Positions 1 to 11,184 of a stretch of 64,000 nt of DNA are shown one piece after another. The translations under genes were made by a program, and so were the position numbers. Numbering within the stretch: the stretch's first letter is position 1; each line of letters starts with the position of its first letter. This DNA is from Persicaria tinctoria (Eukaryota > Streptophyta > Magnoliopsida > Caryophyllales > Polygonaceae), in assembly GCA_037127255.1 (NCBI GenBank), contig JBANSL010000017.1, positions 67,878,857 through 67,942,856 on the forward strand, read 5' to 3'. Under the pieces are notes generated by a model. That model saw nothing but the letters and a program-made list of their open reading frames with translations. It made no database searches and had not been told where the DNA came from.

Positions 1-313
1 CCTCCACAAAAGGCCTCACATTCAGTCAAATAAATTAGACAGTTCACAAGCTTAGAAGATCAACATTCAAGACAGTTTATATTGGCACTTCATGCCTCTC
101 AAAATTCATCTAATCATGTCAGATTGATAGTTCTAGCCTGAGCCTCTACCATACTCAAATAGTTACCAACTCTTTGAAGCTTGAAGGATCAAGAATATTT
201 TCAGCACAAGCCAGGGATTTGATTTCGTTTATGCACAAGTCAAGATGCCTATCTTCAAAGGCGTTGAATTCATCTCAATACTTAACTCCACAAACAAAGT
301 CAAAAAGGTTTAC

Positions 314-650
314 CTGTATTCGAGAACCAGAATCCGAATCGGAGTATTCGTCACTGTGGCGTCCACGCGACCTTCGATTGGAGCAGCTACGCCTCCTCGT
401 GCTCCTCTCTTCTTCAGATTCGCTTGATTTGCTACCTCCGTCACTGTCGGTCTCGGACTCGGAATCTGAATCCGAACGGTGCTTCGATTTCGAATCTTCT
501 CGTTTGCCATTGTTTCTGTAGCCGGCACCTCCCTCTTCCTCTATGACCTCGTCTTTGTCTCTCTTCCGATCCCATAGTGATCTTCTGCGATCTAGTCTTT
601 CTCTCTCTTTCCCCTTCCCGGATTCGAGCGGTGGGAGAACAAAAGAGCGA
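314..650 (-). CDS. SR-rich protein gene, partial 5' exon running off the left edge
   Basis: On the minus strand one frame stays open and encodes an acidic then basic RS-type stretch: runs of Ser-Asp-Ser-Asp-Ser-Glu, then a Glu-Glu-Arg-Ser-Thr-Arg-Arg-Arg block, then more Ser-Asp repeats. It ends at a good splice donor (CAG then GTAAAC at 313-307), so further exons probably lie past position 1. This composition is typical of splicing-related SR or RS-repeat proteins, but no RRM or zinc finger is visible and I cannot name the family. No in-frame ATG occurs inside the exon; the ATGs at about 580 and 510 open other frames. The start may lie in an upstream exon, or the copy may be broken. The end at 650 is only the limit of the open frame. 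Confidence 0.45.
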
Positions 651-879
651 TGGGATGACGGAAGGAAGCTAAAAACTAAAAAGGTCAGTGCCGCTAAAAA
701 AAATAATTTTAAAAAATAGTAATAATAAATGTGCTCAGGGTATAAAATATCAATTTTTATAAAAAAAAAATTCTAGATTAAAAGGAAAAATATAATATTA
801 TGTGTTTACTTTCCTAATCTTTTACTTTGGCATGTAATATTATTTTATGTGTGTATAGACATGTATCTGTGTATAATGT

Positions 880-1345
880 TTCCGCTATGGTTTCTAGGGT
901 TTGGAGTTTCTCCAGCTCTTGTCGTCGGTTTACGAGCGCTCGGAGAAGAATGATTGATGGTGGCTTCTCTAGAAGGTAGATCGAGCTCCGGCGTCCTCTT
1001 GGGTGGCCGCTCCCCTCGCCTTATGAGATCTAGAGTTCTTGGAGATCGAATCCTTCTCCGATCTTCCAGTTTATCCCATACATGGGGATTTTCTCTTCTT
1101 CCTTGTACCTCCGATTCACATGCATGTTAGTTTACGGTTGTTTGTTTTCATTGCTTGTATCATCCCTTGTACGAAATCTCTATAGTGGATTCGGCCAACT
1201 CTTGAGGCCCCGTGGATGTAGGTATTTATACCGAACCACGTAAAATCGCTTTGTTCGTTCTCTTGCATGTGATTCTCTTTGATCTTTCGAATATGTAATT
1301 CGCTTCCGCTATCAAAACCAATTTCTAGTTTGGATATAGGTTTTA
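880..1345 (+). repeat. LTR-like remnant, possibly Ty1/copia
   Basis: A block with higher GC than its surroundings contains a leader-like CT-rich part and, near 1200-1250, a segment ending in CCGAACCACGTAAA. That phrase recalls the R/U5 region of plant copia LTRs. No pol sequence, partner LTR or target duplication was found, so this is at best a solo or truncated LTR. An alternative is the untranslated leader of a host gene. Confidence 0.3.
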
Positions 1346-2293
1346 CAAAAAAAAAAAAGAAGAAGCAATATTTCCACCATTGGATTTTTAAATACTCCGT
1401 ATCAATATAGCACTGAAAGTTTTTTTAAAAACTCATATGCCCAAAGCTAATTAGTTTTCAATATCAATTTGAAAGTTTGGGCATTTTAGATAATGATTCA
1501 GTATCTATTAGACTTAAAAGGTTTAAAGTTATCCTAAAACTAGTGTAGGGCCCGTCCCGTGTACGGAAAATGCGTTAATCTAAATATAAATTATTTTTAT
1601 TTCAAAAAATAATATAAATAAAATTAGTTCGACATGTTATATATAATCTAAATATCTTTTAATTAGATTCTCTCAAAATATAAATAAAATTCACATTTAT
1701 AAGGTACTACGTAAAAGTTTTTTTTTCTCTAATCTATGGTTAATTAAATCTCATGTAATTTAATTAAATAGTTGATTTTTAAAAATATTTTAATATTATT
1801 TTTTATTAAATATTTAGTATTTATTTATTACATTAGTTTACTAAAATATCTATATACGGATGGATTATGACTACATATATGGCTATATAATATTTTAATT
1901 ATTTATTTTGGCCTCAAAAAATAATATAGATAGATATAAAATAACAATTATTAAATGATTGATTTTGATATAAATAATTCTTTCCACCAAAAATAATATA
2001 AATATAAATAAAATAGCACCTATCAAATATTAAATATTTTTGGTAAGTATGACTATAAAAATTAGTTTTATTAATTATTTTTATTACTACTACTACGTTT
2101 AATTATATTGATATAGTTTTTTCCTTATATAATATTTACTCTTTTATAAGATATTCCATCTATCCAATTATATGTGTTAATGGTAAAATAAAATAATTAT
2201 TTTTATTAGATTTCCTTTTTTACGGGAGAAAGCTTTGCGAGACGCACTCACGTGCCGCCACGTAGGCAGATTCACTCACGCGCCGCCACACAG
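1346..2293. other. AT-rich intergenic stretch
   Basis: Very AT-rich DNA with no open frame that looks coding. At its right end (about 2240-2293) lie two imperfect copies of a 30-bp GC-rich unit around CACTCACG-GCCGCCAC. Nothing else is supportable. Confidence 0.5.
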
Positions 2294-2301
2294 GCTTCAA
2301 T

Positions 2302-3225
2302 CAGTGCCGGCCCAAGGGCATGGGCAAGAAGTGCGACCGCCCAGGGCCCATTTTCGGTAAGGGCCCATTAAAAATATGTGTTATATATATATGTGTGTAT
2401 TTTTTAAAAATATAACAAAATACGAGTTTAGCTCAATGGTACAACAAAATTTGGATTTGGATTCCTAAACGGGTAGAGTTCAAATCTCTCTATTTGCATT
2501 TTTTATGTTTTTATAGAGAGACCCTATATCCATTAAATTTTAAATTTTGCATTTTTTTTAAAGAGGCTCTTTTTGCATTTTTTATGTTTTTATAAAGGAG
2601 TCTATATCCATTTAATTTAGACACGATTCTTTGTATTTTTTCCTTTTCAACACAATAGTAAACACTTTTTTATGTAACAAATAAAGCTATATTGTTTACA
2701 TATATAACTCTTTCTATTTTATTTCAGAAAAATGTAATGTTTTTATTTCTTCATATATGCTCGATGTATCTAATTTACCCTTTTATTTTGTTTATAAAAA
2801 ACCCCTTTTTTTTTCTCAAAAAAAAACCCTTTTTTTTTTAATTTTTGTTTTAGTTCATATATAGGTGACGTCATAGGAGATCACATATATATCTGATATC
2901 TTAGAACAAAAATTATATTTAGTATTGTTAGACAATTTTTTAATCTTCCTCTACACAACAACTTACGTACTTGTAGACATATTATACTGGATACGAAGCC
3001 AAAATAACTAATTTTCATTACAATTATATTTTTGAATTTTTTAAAATATATATTATTTTTTTATTCATTAATCTACTTTTATTTTCTTAAATTGGAAAAA
3101 TAATTCAAATATAAAAATAATATGATTTTTTTTTAAGTTATGCACAATTTTTATTTTTTACGAAGTAATCGGGCCCTTAAGATTTTAGTTCGCCCTGGGC
3201 CTATAAAATGCTAGGACGGGCCCTG
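2302..3225. mobile_element. hAT-type non-autonomous element with tRNA-like A and B boxes
   Basis: The ends are inverted: CAGTGCCGGCCC at the left and, read from the other strand, CAGGGCCCGTCC at the right. The flanks carry an 8-bp target duplication with one mismatch (GCTTCAAT at 2294-2301, ACTTCAAT at 3226-3233). CAG-starting ends with 8-bp duplications are diagnostic of hAT elements. The 924-bp interior has no transposase. Near the left end a TAGCTCAATGGT motif (2429-2440) is followed about 35 bp later by GTTCAAATC, resembling a Pol III A box and B box. Confidence 0.75.
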
Positions 3226-3240
3226 ACTTCAATGCATCGG

Positions 3241-3490
3241 TTTTAGTATATGTATATAGATTCATAATAATAGAGATTTTTAGATGACCATACTAATAAT
3301 ACAAATTCTTAGATGGCCATACTCGATTAGAGAATGAGCTGAACTAATCGATACTTAAGAAACACAATCCAAATACATATGCACGACACAATGTTTAAAC
3401 TTCTAGGTGAGAATTACTCGACAGTTGACACCATGAAGAAGGTAAGGCATGAGTTGTTTTTATACTTTGGTGTGAAGAAATACTTAAGAA
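3241..3490 (+). repeat. 5' flank shared with the other POLA locus
   Basis: The text around TTAGATGGCCATACTCGATTAG and the following roughly 190 bp recur with modest divergence at 37858-38050, upstream of the second POLA locus. The segmental duplication therefore begins here rather than at the POLA leader. Later insertions differ between copies: a foldback MITE here, a hAT element there. Confidence 0.65.
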
Positions 3491-3556
3491 GTTACATTGA
3501 AAAGATTTTATAAGAATTAATTATAATTTAGTTTTAAGTTACATATATATATATAT

Positions 3557-3944
3557 AGGGATTGACTCCGGTAAAAACCTCAAATTATGGTAAAAACCCG
3601 TGAGGACTACTTTATATCTCGGTTTTTTTGAAACCCGTGCTAAAAACCTCAATCACACGGTGACTTTACAACTCGGTTCAACATAAAATCCGTGCTAAAA
3701 ACTCCAATTTTAAAATAACACATGACTTTATAGTTCGGTCAAACCGAAAAATCGTGCTAAAAAGCTAATGTTTTAAAATTTTATAGTGACTTTATAACTC
3801 GATTTTATTTAGAACCGGACTAAAATTTGTGACTTTATAGGTCGGTTCTATTCATAACCGGGCTATAAAGCAAGTGAACCGAGCTAAAAAGCCGGTCCTC
3901 ACGGGTTTCTACCGCAATTTTGGTTTTCACCGGAACGCGACCCT
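3557..3944. mobile_element. Foldback MITE inserted in a TA tract
   Basis: The left end (AGGGATTGACTCCGGTAAAAACC) and the right end read from the opposite strand (AGGGTCGCGTTCCGGTGAAAACC) match over roughly 80 bp, and both flanks are TATATATA. The interior is an imperfect palindrome with repeated ACTTTATA-CTCGGTT units. No transposase is present. The TA flanks make the exact target duplication unreadable. Confidence 0.6.
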
Positions 3945-5140
3945 ATATATATATGTTAAAAAATGTAAACTTATTTTATAAAAAAACATTCGTACAAGTG
4001 TGTGTGGATACTATGAAATTGAATAATGTTTAAAATTGTCGATATTAATGAAAATATATGCATCGGTCTTACATGTTGAAAAAGACAGTACTCCGTAATA
4101 AAAAAGGCTTTTTAAATTTTTTTTAAAGCGCGCAATCAAAAACCCCCAAATTGGAGGAACAGCAGGGAAGGCGATTCAGGGCGATGGGGTCGGGCGACTG
4201 AAGAAACCAAGCCTTCTTCTCCCTAATCTGCTCTCTCGTACCCGATTCCATCATCTTCTCCGGCTTCTCAGTCACACCGAAGAGAGATCATCTTCTTTCC
4301 ATCATCTTCTCCGGCTGTCGTCTCAACTGGAGTGGGCCGTCTTCGTCTGGAGTCAGTCGGCTTCAACTGGTGTCCGTTGTCTTCAACTGATCTCCGCTGC
4401 CCCATTCCTTCATCTCCTCCGGCTTCTCAGTCCCACCAAAGCGAGGTCGAGCCGTGTGTCCATTCGCTCCCAAATCAAGGTATGGAAACCCTAATTTGAG
4501 AATCGTTATGCAGCTTGTGAAACCCCTAATTGTGAGAACCCTTATTTTGCTTTCTTATCTGCCTAGCAAGCTATTTTGAGAGTTTCTATGGGAGTGTCTG
4601 TTAGTTTTAGCTACCTTTGATTGTAGTTTTGACCGTGTTTAGGTTGGCCTACCCTTAGTTTTAGTTTTGGTAGTTATAAAAGCTGCATAGCAGATAAGGT
4701 AGCTTTAGCTACCTTTGATAAAAGCTGCATAGCAGATAAGGGTTGCTATAGTTCATTTCTGGTTTATGATTGAAGTTCCGAAGATAATTTTTCTCATGCT
4801 CATAATGTCAATTTTGGAGTTCATGCGTTGCTGCATCAAATCATTTCTTCTTGCTTGGTTGTCCATTGACTCGATACATTGTTTTGTATATTAATCCCCG
4901 GAAGCGCACTCGACAAACTAATGGAGATTGATTTTTTATGCAGGTGAGCTGGTGCAAATTTGAGGTAACTTTTGATTGTTCAAAGGATATTCAGGTTTCA
5001 TCTTCCACATAGAACACTACTGAAATCCCTCCAGTGATTGTCACATCAATCAACTTGAAAACTGTTATCCATCATATGGTTGATATAATTGTATATAGAA
5101 AAGATGAGCTGACACCTGATAGAATAAAAATCTTTGGCTG

Positions 5141-5206
<66 letters not shown>
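5141..5206. repeat. (TA)n microsatellite
   Basis: A perfect TA dinucleotide tract of about 65 bp in an intron of POLA copy 1. The equivalent place in the main locus (near 44705) has only a few TA units, so the expansion is specific to this copy. Confidence 0.95.
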
Positions 5207-5209
<3 letters not shown>

Positions 5210-5712
5210 TTTTATACTTTTAGCAACCTCGTGAATAATGATTTTTCTTTAAAAAAAAGTGGAATTTGGAAAGCTCGTGAACGTACATGGCACCGCATAT
5301 GATTTTTGTTGCTCGTTGATTTGCCTATGGACTTTGATCTGTAATTGCCATATACTTTAGATTCTTATTTTAGTTTGGTGTATTTACACAAGGACCTCTA
5401 TTATTAGTTGACTTCAACACCATTTCCATCTGGACCCATGAATTACCTTATAGCTGAAGATCATACCTTATAGTGTTGTATGTAACATTGATTACATATT
5501 CTACTGTGATAATACTTTATGCTTCATAATGGTAACTTTGATTACTGTATATTTCAGATCGATACTCCAATGCTGCCCTCAGAGTGGAAGAAACGTGGTA
5601 TCCTTGGTCATTTTACTGTTACAAGAAAGCTTGAAGGAGGAATATTCCTAATAGGATTTGCCAAGAAAGTCACAGATAAAAATGCTGAGGCACGAAGCAA
5701 TGTGTTAGCTTC

Positions 5713-5782
5713 TGAAAGCAGGCAAGTTCTTTTGGCATCCCTTTTAATGAAAGCAGGCAAGTTCTTTTGGCATCCCTTTTAA
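5713..5782 (+). repeat. 35-bp tandem duplication across an exon/intron boundary
   Basis: The unit starting TGAAAGCAGGCAAGTTC occurs twice with a period of 35 bp. It covers the end of the exon 8 equivalent and its GC splice donor. The main POLA locus has one copy (45320-45355). Confidence 0.9.
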
Positions 5783-8700
5783 TCTGTCTTCTAAAAGTTT
5801 TAGCCTCAAGTTGCATAATCTTCTTCTGATCCTGGTCTCTGAAGAAGTATGCAGGGATATTACTTCTTTTTTGGCCTTCTGCCATCTCAATTTTCCCCTT
5901 TTTGGTTTGAAAATTGCAGTGAGAGAGCATTGCTAAACCGCCTGATGCTAGTTTAAAATCTCAGGGTTGATTCCCTTTACTGCATTTTCTATGACTCCGT
6001 GCTTTTTCTTTTGGATAGATTGCCGCAGCCTTCTAACAAAATGAAATATCTTCTTCAGGTCAGTTCAGGTTACTCATTATGTCGTCAAGTTTTTCAAAAG
6101 AAAAAAAAAAAATACAGTATGATCAGATGGTTTTTAAAACATGTATGGTGGTCAGGCTGCTAGAGAAAAAAGAGTAGAATATATATTGCCATCATTTCAA
6201 TTTTCAACGATCATATGGAGTTAGAAGGTGACTGGGAAATTTTCTTGCTACCACCTATCAAGACGGTGTACTTAAATTTAGTTGCAGAAGACAATGATTG
6301 AATTTCTAACAGATGCTGCATATTGATGACATTTATGGTTTTTCAATATATTCTGAATTTCTGATCTTGTAGGCCTGTAGAGTGCCTAGCAGCATGTGGT
6401 CCAAATTAGGCCGACTAAAGCGCTCTGTAATGCCTAAGCTTTCAAAAGGAAGTAATGTTTTTGGATCAGGTGCAAGTTCAGGGATAATGACTTGCATGGC
6501 TGGCCGACTTCTTTGTGATACATTTTTGTGCTCTCGTGATCTTTTAAAAGAGGTATTATATATTTACTGCCGCTCCGAAGAATTACTTTATAAAGCCTGC
6601 ATATCACAACATCTATAATATGGACCTCTCTTATAATGTAGGTGAGCTACGCATTGACGCACCTTGCAAAAACCCAACTTAACAAAGATCGCAAGGAGAT
6701 TGCTCCACATGATATTCCCAACATGTTTCAAACAACAGAGTCAGTTATGGAGCTTGTATGTTGTTATCCTTTTTTTGTTTATCATATTTATTAGACTTGA
6801 ATCAGCATTTTTCAATAATTGTTGATAGTTTACAAATAAATACAAGTCCCCAGTTTGGTGTTATGTTACATGAAGTGCTAGTTTAAAATCTCAGGGTTGG
6901 TTCCCTTTACTGCATTTTCTATGGCTCCGTGCCTTTTCTTTTGGAAGGATTGCCGCAGCCTCCTAACAAAATGAAATATCTTCTTTATTGATGCGATTCT
7001 TGGATTTGACATGGTATAATCTTTTCAGATAGAATGCAACGAGACTGATGCATGGTTATCTATGGAACTCGTGTTTCATTTGAGCATTCTTCCACTTACA
7101 CGCCAGTTGACCAATATCAGTGGTAACCTCTGGGAAAAGACTCTTCAGGTCAGTTCAGGTTACTCATTCTGTCGTCAAGTTTTTCAAAAGAAAAAAAAGA
7201 AGAAAATACAGTATGATCAGATGGTTTTTAAAACATGTATGGTTGTCAGGCTGCTAGAGCACAAAGAGTAGAATATCTTCTGCTGCATGCTTTTCATGCA
7301 AGAAAGTACGTTGTTCCAACAAATATTCTTCTCATGAAAGAGAGACAAGATTGAGCAAGAGAAAAGTGGATCATGGAAATGATAATGATAAAGATGATGC
7401 TCCACTGGATAACAACGTCAAAGGCAAAACAGGCCCTGCCTATGCAGGTGGACTAGTCCTGGAGCCAAAGGCTTGTATGATAAATATATACTTCTTCTGG
7501 ACTTCAATAGTCTTTATCCTTCTATCATTCAGGTCATCCCTTTATTTCCATATTCACATTCTATGTATTAGTTACATGGATATACACTTATTACTTGTAG
7601 CAAATGTGTATTATGTAACAAAGTGTATATGGCAACAGGAATATAATATCTGCTTCACTACAGTTGAAAGGTCATCTGATGGGTCACGCTTACCATCTTC
7701 TAAAAGGACAGGGGTTTTACCAGAGGTAGAATGTTCACTCTTTGGATCATTATATTTATTTCATGTTCAAGGCAACCCAAGAAAGATACTTTTGATATTT
7801 TCAAAAAAAAAATCCGAAGACCTTGTGCCCTCTTTAACTACTGGTAAACAAATCAAAGCACTTACCATGAAGTCTTTCACAATAAGCCTTTTTCTCTGGC
7901 GTGCTTGAGGAACATCTTTGCACATTTGCCATCTAGCCTTAACTGTTCATCTTATGTTTCCTTTTGTCTTCACTTTAGTTGCTGAAAATTTTAGTGGAGA
8001 GACGGAGGATGGTAAAATCTTGGATGAAGAATGCATCAGGGCTCAAGGTCCAGCAGCAAGCACTGAAGCTCACTGCAAATAGGTCTTGTGCCTTTTTCTC
8101 ATCTCTGCATTGGTTACACATCAAACCTTCAAATAGATCCTGATCTGTTTGGTGCTTTCCTTGGCTTGATTTTCTTGCAACGCAGTATGTATGGATGCTT
8201 GGGGTTTTCCGGTTCCAGTTTTTATGCAAAGCCACTTGCAGAGCTTATAACATTACAAGTAGGAAATGTACCCAACACTTGCATTTTAATGATGGATTTT
8301 TGCACAGAATTTTCTTGAGCAAACTATGTAATGGGTTTGCAGGGGAGGGAAATTTTGCAGAGCACGGTTGATTTAGTTCAGAAAAACTTGAACTTAGAGG
8401 TACTTCAAATACATGCATTTGCTTCTTATTTTTAGCATTTGGTGCTACGATGCTCCTGATGCAGCCGTGTTATTTCTCTTTCAGGTGATTTACGGTGATA
8501 CAGATTCAATAATGATATATAGTGGGCTGGATGATGTCACAAAGTGTAAGGCAATTGCAGGAAACGTAATTCAAGAGGTAGGCTATGTTCTACCTATTTG
8601 GGTCTTCTTAGGAAATGCATGTTGTTGGGAATGTTTGCTCTCAGCTGAGCTCTATTTTGAGCTTATATATACATGTTAAATCCGACAACAAATTTTGAAT

Positions 8701-9300
8701 TGGAATCAGACATCAAAGTTACATTCAGAATTTACTGTAGGTATATGTGAAGAGCTAGAAGAGTTTAATTGCATTCTATCTATGGTAAATTTGACCACAC
8801 TTGTATTCTTACAGATCATGTGAGGATGTTGTGGAATCAATACATGACTCTCAGAGAGGTGAGCATAAAATGGAGTCTTATGTTCCGTTAAATTTGTATT
8901 CGAATCAATAAAAACAGTCTCGTGCAGATGTACTATGCTATGCTTACTGACAATATAAGATAATGTATTGCTCTTTCATTAGGGTTAAATGATAATTATT
9001 TACTCTCCCTATGAGGGAAGGCTTTGAATATGACTATTAAAATTACTTCTAGACGCTTAAAATGAATTTGAATTCTCGGCAGATACAAGAAGATAGGAGA
9101 AAGGGAGAAGTGGCACTTGAGAAATATGTCATCACAAAGTCATTAACTAAACCACCTGAAGCATATCCTGATGCCAAGAATCAGCCCTGATGAACTGAAA
9201 AAAGATAATGGCAAAACAAAACAAATTCAAGTTATATTTGCTATTATGAATCATAATTTCAAGTCGTCGTTTTTTTAAAAAAAAACTTAACAGAGAATTA

Positions 9301-10025
9301 TTATACATAGTAAGTTGGTAGCGATTGCCGCGGAGGCAGTACAGGACGAGAAGCGGCGGTAGGTGGTGCTTTCCATGGCCTAAATTCGAGGGCACGGAGA
9401 GATGCATTGAGGCTACAAAGGAAGACGATGACGAGGGAGAGCAAAGCGACGATCAAGGGGCGGGGAGTCCCATCCCTAATCCGAATCCATGGTAACAACT
9501 AGCACAGACGACCCCGGAGAGGAGACACACCAAGACTTGATACAAAGTGTGGGAATACATGTGGTGGCAGATGAGAATGTGGCCTTGCATGATTATCCAG
9601 CCGACGTAGTAGTAGGGGCTCTTCCCGCGGTTTCCGTGTGACTTGCAGATCAGCAGCAGCACCAAAGGCGATACGACCACCACGAACAGGGCAACACGGA
9701 GTAGAGCGGTTGCCATCATCCTCCTCCATCCACAACCAGTACCACCATCCTCCTCCTCCTTGCGGAGGCTTTCGTCATTCACGTTAGCTTTCAATGCCAG
9801 CGAATTAATCCGCGTCTCCTCAAGAACCTGTTCCAATGAATAAGAAGCCAAAATCCCCCAAAGATTTGGGAGAATATGAACAAAATAGAGAGAAAGATAG
9901 TTGTCGAAGCTGCTGAAGATTTGGAAGGTGAAGAGCGAAGAGCAGGCAGCCCAACACCCTAAGGCTGCCACAAGTACAAAGTAGCTTGCTTTCATTCTTC
10001 CCGAACTGCTGCTGCACGTAACCAC
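9301..10025 (-). pseudogene. Small multi-pass membrane protein gene, copy A, frameshifted
   Basis: Paralogue of the intact gene at 19522-20265, with the same start (MVTCS), the same hydrophobic segments and the same downstream sequence. The first frame runs 190 residues from 10025 and then leaves the homologous frame at GFGLG. The rest of the protein continues in another frame from about 9498 to 9301. The cause is one missing C: CATCCCTAAT near 9472-9480 against CATCCCCTAAT in copy B. The truncated product would lose the last hydrophobic segment and tail. The family is not recognised. The gene abuts the POLA fragment, while copy B abuts a PP2C fragment, so it has moved independently of its neighbours. 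Confidence 0.8.
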
Positions 10026-10094
10026 AAACCAGACAATGGGGCTTTCAACCTGTATCTGTATATATAATCTCCTTTTACAATCCTAATCCTACCC

Positions 10095-10370
10095 TTATAT
10101 ATCTCTTTATTTATTTTTTTCAGCCATCTATCTATCATATCTATGATCTATCTATAACCTCTTTCTTTTTCTTTTCTAACTACTTTTATATATATCTTTA
10201 TTTTTTCCCTGCCATCTATCATATCTATCTATCTATAACCTATTTCGTTTTCTTTTCTATTCTAACTACTTTTTATATCTCTTTTTTTTTTTTTCCATCC
10301 ATCTATTGTATCTTTCTATGACCTCTTTACTTTTCTTTTCTAACTACTTTTAAGTTTTAACCTCTTTGAC
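10095..10370 (-). repeat. Threefold ~90-bp repeat in the upstream region of copy A
   Basis: Three imperfect units each contain a TCTATC-rich part, then ACCTCTTTC or a close variant, TTTTCTTTTC and TAACTACTTTTA. The region just upstream of copy B (20320-20355) goes straight from CCTACCC to TAACTACTTTTA, with a single unit end. The array therefore expanded in copy A or collapsed in copy B. Confidence 0.75.
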
Positions 10371-10461
10371 TATTTCTTTAATGGCAGGATTATAATACAA
10401 CGGTGAAATTCTATTGGGCCCCATTTCTAGTGGAGTCAAATTCGAATCATCCGAAAATGCA

Positions 10462-11184
10462 CAGTACTGGACCGGATCATCATGGCCGGCAGGCCCAGCC
10501 CACCCCAACAATTTAGAACATATAATATCAGTAGTAAGTTTGTGAGAGCGTATCCCAGCTTGTTGATGGTGCAGCTTCAATATAGAGGGCCACGCAGGTT
10601 TGATTCCCCCCCCCCCCCCCCCCCCACCCCACCCCACCCACATATCGGTTCGTTAATCAGTTAATCAGTAGGTTATATATATGGTCTTAAAAATATTTGT
10701 AGATTTGTAGATAAATTAATTTCTTCATGTGATATTAATAATTTTTAAAAATTTGTTCAATATATAAGACGATTGGCGAAAAATTACGATAAAAAAATAT
10801 TGTATGTAAAATTAAACCCTGGTTTTTCTTTTTCGAAAAACCATCAATATTATATATCCTGAACTTGCATGATTTATTTCATGGTTTTCAAATATTTCAA
10901 TATAACCTACTAATTTGAAGTTCTCGAATATAGTTATATGATTAAGATATGAAATTAATAGATGATAATTACAATAAAAATATATCGGTTTGGTAAATGA
11001 TGTAGGATATATTGTAATTCAGTGCTGAAATTTGAAACGCTTATAACTTTTTGCTCAGATATCGGATTTGACCTTAGAATATATCAAATCGAAGCTATCG
11101 ACGAGAGGAATATATATGTTAAATTTCATTTTCGATTGGGGGGGGGGGACTGCCATCACTGGCCCTAAAGAGGATCCGCCCCTG
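10462..11184. mobile_element. hAT-like remnant with tRNA-like boxes
   Basis: The right end at 11184 reads, on the opposite strand, CAGGGGCGGATCC, a common hAT terminus and almost identical to the ends of the 38516-39629 element. Left of it lie A-box-like (10554-10570) and B-box-like (GGTTTGATTCCC, from 10598) motifs, then a poly-C run (10607-10625). The left end is not certain, since CAGTACTGGACC at 10462 is only a weak candidate, and no target duplication was found. Confidence 0.35.

Larger units (their letters stand above)
4130..9225 (+). pseudogene. DNA polymerase alpha catalytic subunit, degraded copy 1 (lacks exons 1-6)
   Basis: Collinear with the main POLA locus at 40.5-51.1 kb. The leader (4130-4870) is joined directly to sequence just upstream of main-locus exon 7 (near 44386), so coding exons 1-6 are missing. 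Remnants of exons 7-18, 21, 22 and a scrap of 24 follow, with conserved blocks such as the MYGCLGF motif near 8187 and YGDTDSIM near 8490. Lesions: a 35-bp tandem duplication at the exon 8 donor, replacement of most of exon 9 by a copy of the intron 11/exon 12 region (5945-6178), small deletions in exon 13 (near 7318 and 7469), loss of exons 19 and 20 (junction near 8760), a 2-bp loss in exon 21, and a fusion of exon 22 to exon 24 at about 9186. Exon 11 here keeps the ancestral reading ESVMEL, which the main locus has lost. Confidence 0.9.

Noticed and set aside
2425..2495. Possible tRNA gene from A-box and B-box-like motifs
   Set aside because: No cloverleaf can be drawn, no acceptor stem pairs, and the segment lies inside a hAT element. 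The same applies to 10554-10608 and 38646-38710.
5034..5234. Open frame with Tyr-Ile repeats
   Set aside because: The (TA)n microsatellite read as codons; its first part is POLA exon 7 remnant.
10482..10664. Proline or glycine-rich frames over the poly-C run
   Set aside because: Produced by the homopolymer at 10607-10625.
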